NCBI GenBank assembly: GCA_014773175.1
Contig: VXCM01002875.1
Location: 62,001 to 126,000, forward strand
DNA from: Lucifuga dentata
Lineage: Eukaryota; Chordata; Actinopteri; Ophidiiformes; Bythitidae
Length of the DNA: 64,000 nt
Direction: 5' to 3'
Below are positions 1-13,260 of this stretch, piece by piece. Within the stretch, counting starts at the first letter, position 1; each line of letters begins with the position of its first letter. The translations under genes were made by a program, and so were the position numbers. The notes under the pieces are model-generated. The model did not search any database. It saw only the letters and a list, made by a program, of their open reading frames with translations, and was not told the origin of the DNA.

Positions 1-3000
1 TTTATAAGGCGTGTATAACTGCTTACAGGCTGTAATAAGTATTCTTCCACACCAAGGGTTTCATTTAAACTCTGCATGCTGTGTTTTGCTGTGGACATGA
101 GTTTATGTAGGATGAAATCACCTCTGAGATAATTCATAACGTAGTTGATGGAAATGTGCATCAATTTGCATTTCCTTTAATCGAATAACCAGAAATGCAT
201 ATTAAAAATGCAAATAAGTTGGATGGAAACGCAGCAAATGAAAGCTTGATTGCTTTATTCTTGTGGAGACCCCATAACCTGCAGTCATAGCTCAGGCCAC
301 CAGCTGAAGGAAAATCTGAACGTGGATTCTTCTTTTTTTTTTCTCGTCTCGCCGAATTGATCNCCACCAGCTGAAGGAAAATCTGAACGTGGATTCTTCT
401 TTTTTTTTTCTCGTCTCGCCGAATTGATCCTTTTTTCAGCTCTTGGCACTGACAAAAATAATTTGTCTGAGATGAGTTTGCAGATCACTACTTGTCCACC
501 AGCCGTCACGCCTGAGTTTCACACCTTTTCACAGTCACCTGTCCACCTCACCTGCTCCCAATTCCCTATCAGCTTCTGTCTACATATACCAGCCAGTCTT
601 CTTTGTATATACTCTTGTAAGCACATTCAGCTATTTTCCTGTTTACCTGCCTGCCTGTTTCCTGTTTGTGAATCTTGACCTCAGCCTGCTCTCAGGTTTT
701 CAGATTTCCCTGTCTCAGCCCTTTTTGGATTTGTTTGCCCAGCCTGTCCACCATCCTGGCTTATGAAAAGTAATTTACATTCATCGTACCTCAAAAGTAG
801 GAAGCCATAACTCAGATTTACGTCACTTATGACCACCACACATTCGAGCTAGACAGAGTGGGAAAAACTTGTGCTTCGTTTGCTCTGTCAGACCACAAAA
901 AGCTCCCGAATGAACACTTAGACCACAACAAAGATCATGGAAGGTCGCAAGGGACGTTTGATTTACGATTTACCAGCACTTTATTTTACGTTGCCTGAGT
1001 CTTTATGCTGTTTCAACTATTTTTAATGTGTGTGGCTTTTGTTTCCTTTAGTGTGATGGGAAGCAGCGACCTCATTTCGTTATACACTGAAAATGACAAT
1101 AGATTTGATTTTGGCTTTTGACTTTGAAGGCAGAGCTGGCGTCAAGGTAATTAGCCAAGCAGAAGTATGGCTTTGAGTCAGCACCAGTCATACAACCTGC
1201 CACACACACACACACGTTCAGCAGAGGACACTGTTTTTCAGCACCTTTTGCTTATTACCTAATGCTTGTCAATCACAGCTGTCTGACACACTAACTTGTA
1301 ATCTGTCTCACTCGACTGGCTTTGTGTTTCCCTGGAACAGTCTTATCAAGGACCTGTGCCGCTGGAAACGATCCCAGGACGTTTCTGCAGAACACCGCAT
1401 GGCTGATATGCAGCAGAGCTTCATTAACCCCAGAGATTCACGAGCTGATGTGGCTCACTTTCAGCGTCTCAGAAGGACGACTCTCCAAGACAGAACGCGT
1501 GCAATGCCAGCCTAGTTATGTAGTGTCAAAGTTCAGATTGACTGAAGTTCTCTCAACATTTCAAAATTTTAAAACCAGAAACTGACAAGATATTCCTCTC
1601 AAATTCTTCTTGATGCCATGTTTGTGAGTTGATCAGACTTTGAGAGTCTCTCTTCTTCATTCAGGGAGTTGCTGCTGCTGCCTTCTTGCATTATTAAAAT
1701 ATTCTTCAGATGTAGACATTCTCATAGCTGTATTAGCTGGTAAACACTGTTAAATAACTTAGCAGAGCGAAGCGGAATTACATTTGTCAATATTGTTTTT
1801 AACAACAACGCTAGCAGCACGGCTCTAAGAATGCGGATTTTTGTCGGCATATCGTTGATTCTGGGGTCCCGTAACACGATACGTATTCCATTTTTCATTT
1901 CTCATTTGATGTTTTGCTTTTCTGATTTACAACTTATATAAAGACTGTTTTAGCTAACTGGGAATTTTTTTTAAATTAGTTTTAGGGTGTTTTAAACTCT
2001 CTAGGCAACAGCTTTGAAGCTTCTGGTTGAGCACAGAGTATTTTATTTTTGGATATGAATTTAAGAACAGCAGAAACAGAATTGCGTTTGCACCTTTGAT
2101 CAAGCAAAGAGCATCAAGGTTAAAGCACAATAATGATGTCATCTGCTTTGCTCAACAAACTGACATAAAGCATCCATCCCACAGCGAGGGCCCTTTAATA
2201 AAAGCTGGGTCATGTGACACCGACTTGGGTAAATAAACCGTCTTATCAGTGTCAAAAAATGATTTACCTCGCCATCAAAATTCACCTCATATTCCTCCTA
2301 AGCCCGAGTTAAGATCACTCGCTCTCCGTGCATGTTTCTGATTGCACCCCATTAGTATCAGCAGTCCTCTGAGACAATCAATGTCATTTCATTATGGTGA
2401 TCTTTGTGAGAGCTGGAGAAGCTTAGCCGCTCATCAGAATTCAACGAGGTGCCTCTTCCTGCTGCAACATGATGCTACTGCCTTCGCTTTTCTATTCTAT
2501 AAACCTTTAAAATCACTTCATCGCTCAAGTGTCTTATTTCCACACCTCTCTTACTTAAGATCTCTCAGCCCATTCTTTTACTTGCATTTCTTTTCTTGTA
2601 TTTTCAGCTTTTATTAGCTCCTTCCTCTGTTTGACTCCCCTGCCATCTGAAGCAATCTTACCCCATCTGTGTAATTCAGGGTGCTTGAAACTGGGTGTAT
2701 TGTAAAGTCATCTGCAGTCACCATGTTTATTTCGAGGTGAGACACGTCTTTGTGAAGACAGCGACTAAGACGCGCCTCCTCTCTGACCTTGTTTGACAAC
2801 GTGCAGACCGTGTCTGGAAATCTGAGGTTAATTAAAAAAGAGACTGGATGAGTGACACATTCAAACACGCCGGCGAGCAGGACAGTCGATGGGGAGAGAG
2901 AGTGGAGCAGTCAATAAGGTGCAGCTGCATGATTAAAGGGAAGCATGCGGCTGATGCTGCATGCATTTCATCCTGAAAGAAGTGAAAACACGGATAACAT

Positions 3001-3531
3001 CTCTTTGAAATGTTTGCTGCTGCCAAGGAGATTTTCACCTTGTCTGGTTGTTAATTTTACGCAGGGTGGGAAACTTTCGGTTGGAAGTTGCAAGTTGAAC
3101 GGAACATGCCCTTTTTTTTTTTTTTTTTTTTTAAAGCAAACGGCAACACTGAGTTTTCAAGACTTTTAAAAATATTTGCAAAATGACGAAAAAGATCAAA
3201 GTCAACAATCAAATCAATTCCTTCTGTTTCTTGGAGAGGTACCTGCTGGAGCCAAGGGAGCTGGCCAAGGTCCACCCGAATGTCAGTGGAAGCTGTCATA
3301 CCAAACAGCCAGTGTCATTTGTCTTCTTGTTTTTTGTTAAACTGCGCATGCGTCAGTTGGTGGCGGCACAAAAAGATTCCAGCCGATAAATAGGAGAAAA
3401 ATGAAGGAGAAACGGTGATGTCCTAATTTTTGTTTGANAAAGATTCCAGCCGATAAATAGGAGAAAAATGAAGGAGAAACGGTGATGTCCTAATTTTTGT
3501 TTGAGTTGGTTTGGTAGCCTTTGGTTTGCGT

Positions 3532-3565
3532 GTTTAAAAACGTGCAAATTTGCACGTTTTTAAAC
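3532..3565. repeat. 34 bp perfect palindrome
   Basis: The half GTTTAAAAACGTGCAAA is followed directly by its exact reverse complement with no spacer. A diverged third copy of the arm follows at 3564-3588. Confidence 0.9.
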
Positions 3566-4600
3566 GTGCAAATTTGTGCGTTTAAAAACACAAAATAATG
3601 CCCCTCTTTTTTTTTCTTCATATGGCTCTAATACACCGTCGTACAATGATGAGCTAAGTGCTACGAGTTTGAATGATAAAAGTTCAACACATCGGCATTT
3701 GGACCTTGCAGAGGATCTCATATTTTAACTGTCCTTGGTGACTGGTAAAATATACCATTAGCTCACGACTGAGCACAAACACTTTACTGACCATAAACAC
3801 ACTGAAAATCTCACCTCGACAGCATCTTTTCTGAATAGCTGCCATAGGAGCCAGAGTATTAAAGTGGGAGCTCTTTATAACCCCAGACCTTCCTCAGGTA
3901 AAGTGCTGACAGCTGTTTTTCACAGAAGGCAAAGTGTTGACGACCTCGCAGCTATGATATGTCCATCATCTGAAAAGCTAAAACCCACCTATCCCTCCTG
4001 GTATCTCAGCTTGCCATCAACTCCTCTGGGAAATAAAAGTGTGGCTGGATAATAAATAGTGTAACTTATGGCAAAATACAATGCAGAAAGGGATGTAAAA
4101 AGAGAGAAAAAAAAAAGGCCAAATTAAGTTGACGATCAGTGGGAAAAGTGTCATCTTTCTCTGTTAGCCTGTAGGAAATCTCACAAAGAAAGAAAGAAGG
4201 CATTCTGCTCCTCTTCAGCTCTGTCTGAGTGAACAAATAGTGTGATTGGCATAAAATTACCTGTGCACATTCATGCTGCTGTGAGGAGGAAACCTAAAGA
4301 TTTTCATGACCTTATGTCCTCATGATGGAAGTGTCTCCTGACCTTTTACTGGTCAAACTCACAATGCAGATTTGTAAACTGTGGTGACAGCTTGACCTTT
4401 TCCCTGATGTGACTGTCAGATAAAAATGGTTTGACTGAGCGACACAAACGTCTTCTTCATGCCTTTAGTCATTTTTAACACCAAGGAGGTTATGTTCTCA
4501 CCAGTTTTCATCTCAGATTTCAGTGAAATTGGGTAGATAGGCGGGACCAGTCAAGGTGTTGATTAGATTTTGAGACAGATCCAGTCAGAAAACAGGATAT

Positions 4601-4601
<1 letters not shown>

Positions 4602-4643
<42 letters not shown>
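4602..4643. repeat. (CT)n microsatellite
   Basis: About 21 uninterrupted CT units. Confidence 0.95.
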
Positions 4644-4644
<1 letters not shown>

Positions 4645-5834
4645 ACATTGTAAGCTTATGCATTTCTCAACATTTCTGCTTATTTCTGGAAAACTATAAA
4701 GCAAATCAAAATTTAAAAAAAAAAAAACTTTAGGCATCTTATGATGGACTATTAACAGGTGCAGTTTAGCCCAGATATTGATCTGGATCTGGCAGTTTAA
4801 AATATATTTGTGGACAGGGGTCATATTAATGAAATCACTGTACATTAACAAATACGACTACAAACGCGCAGCTACCAAGATGATGATGATTCAGCAGTAT
4901 AACAGTTTTGACATATTTTCGACAGTTATGGATTCAGATACCAAAGAAGATGATGTGCATAATATCCCTGTACATTTCTGATTATATTTTTTTAATAAAG
5001 TGTTTATGTGGATGAACATTTTCCTCTTGTACAACTAACATCCACAGCCTCACCAAACCCAATTTAAGAGGCTAATTCCATAATTAGAACATGCTCTTGG
5101 TTTATAAAAGTCTATTTGTCTTAGACGGTTCAGAAAATAATCTATTATGCATCACAAAATCCCAGGCAAACTATTCCGTAAACCATTAAAAGTGCAGAGA
5201 GACATTCATCAGCATGGTTTTAATGCCTCTTGATGCTGATCGACTCTCACAGAACCTCCACCAAAAAAAACAGCCACACAATGAAGCCAAGTGCTCCGCT
5301 TTCAAAGAGAAAACTGTTATTTGCAATTCCAGTCTACTTAAAGCAGTCCTTATTTTCATCAACTTCTTCCCCCCCAAAGGGGAACTGCAGCAGCTCCATT
5401 TAATTGAATTAGCAAACAACAACCAGCAGTTAGATTGATACAGCAGTCCCCAGACTATATGGGGGTCATACATCTCAGCATGGTGCCACTGTCTAAGTGA
5501 ACCGTAACTAAAAGCTTATTGACCTTCCAAAGCTCCCATATTGGCTAATATCTCGTGCTGTATGAGGACACTTAGATAGAACTCATGGACAATACAGCTA
5601 TGAAGTATCGAGCATATAAAAGCATCACCTGATCCAGTACTGCGCTTGGTCCATTTTATTCATGGTGGTTATATTTTAGGATAGATAACCCCTAAAGTCC
5701 TTGAAGCTCCAGAAGATGGTACAAGGGCTGATTAATAAAGTTGAACCTCACATAGAAATATCTGCTTTATTTTCCAACATAATCTCTTTCCAACTTTATT
5801 TAAATACCTTGTTTACAAAAAAACAGTATCTTAT

Positions 5835-6618
5835 TTAAAGGACCATACCACCTATTTTACATGTTTGAGCCTAATACATTCAATTTTCATACACGTTACG
5901 TTACTGACAATCATTTCCCAAAGCATACTACTGGAATGGTGAATTAAAAATGTTTTTCCTACCTTCCAGACCACCAATGGTTTCAGTTCATTCTGGTACG
6001 CTGTTAAAATCAACTTGTTGATACTTGAAACATTCTTGAGATTGGTTGTATGAAAACTCAGTCAGGTCAGCTGGATTCAAGTGTTCAATTCTGAAATGTT
6101 TCACCATCCATCCAAATGGCTTCGTCAGTCAGAAATGAACATACAGAAGGAGGTCAAACCTCCAGTAACTACAGTAACTATAGTTATTGTGTTTATAACC
6201 ATAACGGTTATTATGGTTATAACCATTCTTGGGATAGGTAATCCATCGTTGGGAACAAAACGTGTATTCAGGTTTTTTTCGAAGTTACGTAATTTTAGCG
6301 TTTAATCACAATAAAAAGCGCAGAATGAATGTATGCCTCCACCAGGGAATATAGTCCCAAAAGAAGACCTGTGTTTATGGAAAAATTTAAACGACCGTGA
6401 CTTCTTCTTCTGCATAACTATTAGCAGGAGAAACATGGATTTTTAAGGTGGGTGTATCACTTGAATATTTAATTTTGAAAGATTAAGAGATTTTAGAAAA
6501 TATCAGGAAAGTTGAAATACGGCTTTATGCTTTGGGAAATGATTGTCAGTAACGTAACATGTATGAAAATTGAATATATTAGGCTCAAACATGCAAAATG
6601 GCTGGTATGGTCCTTTAA
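5835..6618 (+). mobile_element. TTAA-bounded non-autonomous DNA transposon, copy 1
   Basis: The element begins TTAAAGGACCATACC and ends GGTATGGTCCTTTAA. The outer 90 bp or so are inverted repeats of one another (GTTTGAGCCTAATA near the left end, TATTAGGCTCAAAC near the right). It carries no coding capacity. TTAA is present at both ends in every copy while sequence outside does not match, so TTAA is likely the target duplication, as in the piggyBac superfamily. It contains a nested insertion at about 6039-6223. Confidence 0.75.
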
Positions 6619-7097
6619 AGATAATAACTTGTTCAAACAACATAATATGTTGCTTCTATCAGATAATATTTTTTCCGGTCAAGACGATATCTTCCCTGCG
6701 ACCCTGCAGGATACGCAACTAAAGGATGGCTGAATTGATGGATCACCATGGTGATATTAAATCTCCATATGTTGGCCTGAAGTCCACTTCTTTTATGCAT
6801 TTGCATCTATTAGCTTTCCATCTGAAAAACATTCAGGCACCTGTGATGTAAATCAAATCAACCACTCAGCTCGGTTACAGCCGAGCCTCTCTGATAGTCA
6901 TTCATCACAGTCTGACATTTGACTCTCAATAACTTCGTGTCATTTTCATTTAGCAACCAACCAGATGCTCTGATCTCACAAGAAATCCATCTGCTCAGTC
7001 CGTCCTTCTCCCTGCATACAGCAACACTCTTGGGTGATTATTTTTTTTGCAGATGCTGGTGGAGTCTGAGACGTATAATCCCTGTTAGTTCCATCCA

Positions 7098-7135
7098 GCC
7101 TCCTCCTCCTCCTCCTCCTCCTCCTCCTCCTCCTC
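7098..7135. repeat. (CCT)n microsatellite
   Basis: About 12 CCT units; an overlapping poly-proline open frame is a by-product. Confidence 0.95.
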
Positions 7136-8668
7136 ACTCCTGTGACTGTCCTTGTATTGCTGTTACACTCCTATCTGCTGCGTAATTGGCAAGCGTGCCC
7201 CGCCACCTGAGACTCTGTTTAACCTCCCAAAAACAAGAAGAGAATGAAAGAAGGGGTATGAGAATCTGTCTCCCCAAAATCAGCTTGTTGAAAACTAGGC
7301 CACTAAGTCCACCGACTCTTTTGTGATGGTGGCTGGAATTGTATTAAACAGTAAATGATGTACTGTATATCGGACTTTTTCATTACGAGGTGTGAGATGA
7401 CTGAGATGTAATCTAATACAGCACAATATTTCTCTTTTTCCCCTCGTAATTCCAATAAATATGTAAATTGTAGATGTACTTTGTGGCTAATGTGTATCTG
7501 CCTTAAAGCAAAAACACACTGCAACATAGGTGAGATTTCTAAAACCAATCAAGTCATTTAATGGATGCTGTTTTCTTCACGCGGTTCCATCTCCTAACAG
7601 CCTGTGGGAGAGTAAATATGACATGTTAGGGACTGATTAATGATATGTTTGAACTGAGCTGGTGTAAAAGAAAATAAAAAAAAAGGAGTAATGATTCCAA
7701 CAAACTGGCTTAGAGAATGACAGCAGCGAGCGTCTCCGTTAACGGGGGAGGTAATGAGTCAATGATGCACTCTGGACTTCATTGTGAGCTGTAAATCACA
7801 TTTCGGGGACGAGGAGTTTCTGCAGCAGGTGTGATTAGTTTGTTAGGAAGAGAAGGTGTGACAGTCAGCGGAGACAAGCAGCCTTTTAGGAGATTTACAC
7901 TTATGTTGATACTATATGTTGCATTAACGCACACACTCTCACACTTACAGAGACATACCAACACGCTCGGCTTGGCCAATTCACTGAATCATCGACTCAA
8001 AAGAATCGATTCTTAGTCCATGAATCGGTGATCCGGTTCACAGCCGTAACTGAACCACATAATTCTGGTTCTTTTCAGTCTGTGATATAAATGAATGAGA
8101 TTCAATATATTTATATCTTTCACAAATTATGCGTATTATCTTGAAATTATTATTGTTTTTTTCTTTTATCCACATGTTGATTCCTTATTTGTTTGCTGTT
8201 TTTTGTAACTGATGTGTGTAAGTAGGATTTGATGTGGTGTACGTGAGCATCCATTGGAGCGCTGAGGCATTTATACATTGTCCTTTTCAATATTCTCTGA
8301 GCAGTATACAGAAATACTATGTAAAGCAGGAAGTAGTCAGCAAAGTAGTCACACAATGACCCTGCATATTTTTCCAAACTTTACAGCAAAAACTTGGATT
8401 TTTTTTTTCCCATGTGTGCAGTTGCTGTTTCATTCCAGGAGTTTGGGGCCACGTGTTGGTGCTTTAAAGTCTCACAGGCGAGTCATAAAGATGTTTGTGT
8501 GGACGCACCAGCACAAAATTTGAGATCCACAACAAATAAAAGGACTAACACCCCCCTACACCCACCCCACCGTCACCCACCCCCGGTTCATCAGTGGTTC
8601 GGTTACGGCAAGAATGATTCGGCTCGGACAAGAATCCACCTTCCCTTCTCTAAAACACACCAGCTCTT

Positions 8669-9194
8669 ATGCTGCGTTCCAGTTACAGTAGGACATCGGA
8701 ATTTCCAACTTCCGACCTCAAACCCTTCCAGCCAAATGTAAACAAAAAAGCATGGCTGAACACCAATAAATGCTGTAAGATTAAATAAACTTCATAATAA
8801 ATGCTAACTAAAGTAAAGTTAGACTACAGGACTGTCTGGTTGTGTTGTTTTATAATGATATTAATCATAGTGGGTATTAAACTTGGTGCAGACAATATGA
8901 AATTATTTACACTTAAAATGGTAAACAGTTATTATACACTGTAGATAGTTAATTTGATTATGTATTTTGACCTTTTTATTTCAATGTCACGCCTGTTAGC
9001 TGATCATTTCCATTCGCAAAGCTCGCTTCCACAGGCGCTGCCATGTTGAGTGACGTCATACTCGATAAGTCAGGGTAGATAATTTGGTCCGAGTTTCCCA
9101 GTCAGAGCTCCGACTTTAAATGCCATTCCAACACACATTTCCAAGTAGGAAGTCAAAAACATCTGAGTTCTGAGGTAGCTCGAACTCGCAGCAT
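8669..9194. mobile_element. MITE-like element with ATGCTGCG inverted ends
   Basis: Left end ATGCTGCGTTCCAG and right end CTCGAACTCGCAGCAT are imperfect inverted repeats about 526 bp apart. The interior is non-coding. Parts of the right half (TTTCCCAGTCAGAGCTCCGA) recur in diverged form at about 19470-19640, so this belongs to a dispersed family. No clear target duplication was seen. Confidence 0.45.
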
Positions 9195-9520
9195 TACACA
9201 TTACACCCCACATATTTCACAAACGAGCCAACTCTGACGATACACTTCCCCAGGCTTGAAAACGACTGTTTCACCAAAATGAGACGCATTAGAGTCATTA
9301 TAGGAGCTCATAGTCAGTCAGTGTGAGTGGACATTATCAGCGGTGGGAAACGTGGAAGTGATGAGATAACGAGGGAGGGGAGGGAGAGGTGGAAGGTGGG
9401 GGTGATGATGATGAGGGGATGACCTCAGAAGCAGTGGTCAACAAATGTGTGGTGAAGGGCTGAAGGTGGACCGAATGTGATGAGCCGTGTCCTCAATAAT
9501 CTAGACAACGGAGACAGAGG

Positions 9521-9524
<4 letters not shown>

Positions 9525-9590
<66 letters not shown>
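9525..9590. repeat. Compound (CT)n(GT)n microsatellite
   Basis: CT units to 9560 pass directly into GT units 9561-9590, just left of TTAA element copy 2. Confidence 0.95.
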
Positions 9591-9595
<5 letters not shown>

Positions 9596-9632
9596 GAAAA
9601 TATATACTATGAAAATATATGTTTTTATGGTA

Positions 9633-10135
9633 TTAAAGGACCATACCGGTGATTTTGCATGATTCAGCCCAATAAATCCAACCCTTATACACATGAATGT
9701 GACTGATAATCTATTTCCCAAAACCTACTGCTGGAGCGATACATTTTAGAATTGTTTTTCCTACCTTCCAGGCAGCCGTTGGTTTCAGTTTTTTCAGTAC
9801 ATTATAAAAAATCAACTTGTAGAGACTTGAAATGTGTTTGAGATAAATAATCCATCACAGCAAACCAAANATAAAAAATCAACTTGTAGAGACTTGAAAT
9901 GTGTTTGAGATAAATAATCCATCACAGCAAACCAAACATTCTTATTTTCAAGTCTCTTTATTTAACCAATCCAACACGGAGCTGCAAGAAGACAATGTAT
10001 GTCTCCGCCAGGGAATATAGTCCCAAGAGAAGAAGGCTTTTAATGACAAAGTAAAATGACCATGCCTTCTACAACGTGTACACCGGTAGTATTTGTTGAG
10101 CTCAGACATGCAAAATAACCGGTATTGTCCTTTAA
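9633..10135 (+). mobile_element. TTAA-bounded non-autonomous DNA transposon, copy 2 (diverged subfamily)
   Basis: Both TTAA ends and the AGGACCATACC / GGTATTGTCCT inverted termini are present, with the internal GGGAATATAGTCCC motif shared with other copies. The interior differs from copy 1 (a segment with TCCAACACGGAGCTGC). An assembly duplication around the N at 9870 lies inside, so true length is about 436 bp. Confidence 0.65.
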
Positions 10136-11314
10136 GAGGAGAAGAGAACCAGCGCCACCAAAAGAAACTCAAATCTCATTAACATCTCAGACATCTGGAT
10201 GCATTGTTTGAATAACAAGAGATGTGTGTGAAGTGTGATGCAAAAACATCACGAGCAGCGAGGAAGCAACAGGACGGCGTTTTTTACATGACGAAACCAA
10301 GGACTGGCACTGTGAAATGCCTGAGAGTACACATTCTATTATGCACGGTACATTTCCGCATTAATAATGTGTACAATTGTGCGCATGTGACACGTGTGGA
10401 TGTGCACACGTGGACAAATATGAGTATATTGCTACTCACGGTGGCCAGAGAGTAATTATGCAAATAAATGCATTGAGGAGTGAGAGGGATCAGGTGGCTG
10501 GCAGCATCTGTCACAGTCTGTCTGTCAGCCAGAGTTCAGATTCATTCAGCAGACATGAATCAACAGAGAGAGAGAGAGAAAGAGGTGAAAGGAAAAGAGA
10601 GGGAGAGGAAGGGGAGGGTTGGAGGGAGGGAGGACAGGAAGTCAACAAAATAACTGACCTGCCTCTATAACTCTCTTTGCTTCCACATATTTCACCGCCC
10701 GTAGAGGCACTTTTAATCAAACAAAAAACAGAACGGCAGACTTCTGTATTTATAGTGGGAATCTGCTTTGCAAACCACACCGCAGCATGCAGATAAGTGA
10801 ATAACAAATGCAAAATTTAATCTGCTTAATAAACCAGCAGGTAATTTACAGTCACATGAACGTGCATCTTTATGGAAATTGTCCCGTTAGACGATTGAGC
10901 GAAAATGCAGCGACTATAAATCATGGTTACTTCCAGAACGACTGTCAACGATCAATCAGAATGCGAGAAAAAATTAGCCATGAGGTTCCGTCTTGAAACT
11001 GGGCGGCAAAATTGTAATTAATTACCAACAGAGTAATTGCACTGATTAAGTCATTTCTATTGTGTAAGTCTCATTATTATTCTTTATGGCCAATGAAAGT
11101 GATGCTAGACTCCAATTTCATCAATGTGCTTCTTGTCCGTACACATATTTTAGTTCACCAGATCCAGATCCTTAGTTCTATAGCATAGTGTATCAACTGA
11201 CAGTATATTATGCAATAAATATATAGTTGTGTTTTTTTTTTCTCATTAAGATTGGTGGATTACTTTTGAAGGAATTTACAAAAATATCAAAAAATGCAAT
11301 GATGATGCAATGTT

Positions 11315-11470
11315 AAGAAATCATTTTCAAATTTCCTGGATCCGGCCCTGGATTTGGATTTGGATTTGGCCAAAATTTTATGTGTTCTTCCCTGCGTCGT
11401 GCCCTCCACCCTTTCACCAAGTGTCATCAAAATCGATTCCTAACTTTTCTACACTTGAAAAGCTGATCAT
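11315..11470 (+). repeat. Teleost non-LTR retrotransposon 3' fragment
   Basis: TCCTGGATCCGGCCCTGGAT, followed by TCTTCCCTGCGTCGTGCC, CCTTTCACCAAG and ATCAAAATCGATTCCTAAC, matches the repeated 3' region common to many fish LINE-derived repeats. Related pieces occur at 4450-4570, 4690-4800 and 16160-16325. Confidence 0.4.
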
Positions 11471-13192
11471 TCAAATCCTTAATCCAGTAAAAGCGGCAGT
11501 ATCACAGTACAGACAAAAGTTTCAAAGTTTTACAGAAGTACAATCAAAGATTAGCTGTAAAAAAACCAAAAAAAAAACCAAAAAAAAACAGTTTTATGGT
11601 GGAAGAAAAATCATAAGTCATAAGTGGAAATACTTAAAGTACCTCAAATTTGTACATATGTGCAACACTTGAATAAATGTTTTTTATTACTTTTAACCTT
11701 TACAAATACATCATACATACAAAGTGATGATAATATCAAAAAAGAGAGAAAAATGACTTTCAAATGAGCATGCTGGACCTCAAAAAGACCTAACAGTCAG
11801 CCGACTGTCTCCAACATTTATCTCCTTATACTGCTGCTTGTCCTTTACTATTCATAAATGCAGCCTTTCGCATGTGAGACTCTTTTATCAGTCCTCAGCA
11901 AGGCCGTCAGATGTGACGAGAATCTATCGCGCTGCTTGTCCTTGGAGTTTTTTTCTTCTCCGGCCTTGGACAGAAAATAAGTCTCCCGGCCACACTCGTC
12001 CCCTCATCCAGATATTAAGAATACCATGAGTCCACCATCCTCTGCGGTAACCCGGGGCAACGTATAGCTCAAGCTGAAGGTGACAGAGCGGCATTATGGG
12101 AGATTTCTCTATCAGCTACGGACTCAGGATAACAGGCCTGAGGACGTAGCATCACAGAGTGTCAGATCCACGCAATGTGGACACTAACCCACTATTGATT
12201 CTCCTTTGACCTGTGGGAGTCACATGCACACACACACACACACTCAGATTCTCCCAGTGATGCCATGTTATCAGAGGAAAGGTGTGTGACAGGAAGTAGA
12301 TGCAGTGTAGGCATCACTGATGTTAATTATGATGATTACAGTTCGATACTGAGAAAAGTGTGAAATTGAGCGGCTCCATTGTATGCTACAGCATAAAACT
12401 GCTGCTTTGATGCATGTGTGTATGTGTGTGTGTTTTTTGTATGTGTGTGTGTATGTGTGTGTGTTTTTTTGTATATGCATGTGTTTAATGTGAGGTCAGG
12501 AGAAGGGCGAGGGCATGAAAAGAAGAATGATGACATTTAATCTCATGGGACATTCATAGTTTCTTGACAGCCTCCTTCTAACACACACACACACACACAT
12601 ACACACAGACACACGTCATTTCCTCCACAGATAAACACACACCATTTTTCTCCCTCTCACACACACAGCATGTAAATTACTGATGGCCATCAGAATGCAT
12701 CAAATATCCCTGGACACATAATCCAGGATAAAAACAGTGAGAAATATTGGTGACAGGACGTGAAAATGCAGCAGCTGGGTCGCACAATTCTCCAGTTTAA
12801 GCACCTTCATACATTTCTGTCACTTTTCTGACTGAAAGCTGCTCTGCCCACCCTGACCTCACACCAGCGGAGCTATCCACACGGGAACAATTATGTGGAG
12901 GAGGTATCTGTCTGTTTGGGGAGTGATAAAGTTATGCTGTCAGCAGGTTTTTTTTTCTGTTTTCATGAGAGATCTGCTGGAGCTCCCAGGCTGCCCTCGT
13001 GTTATGCTTCCAAATAAATCATGCATTAATGCAGGAAACTGTTATATTTCGCACCTGCACCTGTTTCTGCTTAAATGCAAAAAATAGATAATTGAGGACA
13101 AACGGTAGCCTATTTCTTTTTTTGTCATATACAATGAAATCTTTACAGTTAGCACAATTTTATCCAGGTCCTCAGTCACATCAATTAGAACA

Positions 13193-13260
13193 GCGATTCT
13201 CAATCTGTGGTGCATGTACCACCAGAGGTACTTGGAGTGGCTCCTACTGCTAAGCTTGAT
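13193..13260 (+). mobile_element. hAT-type element terminal fragment
   Basis: The segment CAGCGATTCTCAATCTGTGG, continuing through GTACCACCAGAGGTAC, resembles the terminus of widespread vertebrate hAT elements (CAG-GGTTCTCAA-CTGTGG). The matching right end was not identified. Confidence 0.5.

Larger units (their letters stand above)
1..13192. other. Left intergenic region, no confident gene
   Basis: About 13 kb without a recognisable coding exon. It holds the assembly duplications at 297-429, 3372-3504 and 9804-9935, a 34 bp palindrome at 3532-3565, the (CT)n array at 4602-4643, two TTAA-bounded elements (5835-6618 and 9633-10135), a further MITE-like element at 8669-9194, a (CCT)n run at 7098-7135 and scattered CA tracts. 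ORFs here are short, lack domains and often run through repeats. A 53-codon frame after a possible acceptor near 1355 is listed under findings. Confidence 0.6.

Noticed and set aside
3057..3389. Overlapping frames on both strands near 3.0-3.4 kb, including TASTDIRVDLGQLPWLQQVP
   Set aside because: No recognisable domain, interrupted by a T-run, and a duplication around an N; not supportable as a gene.
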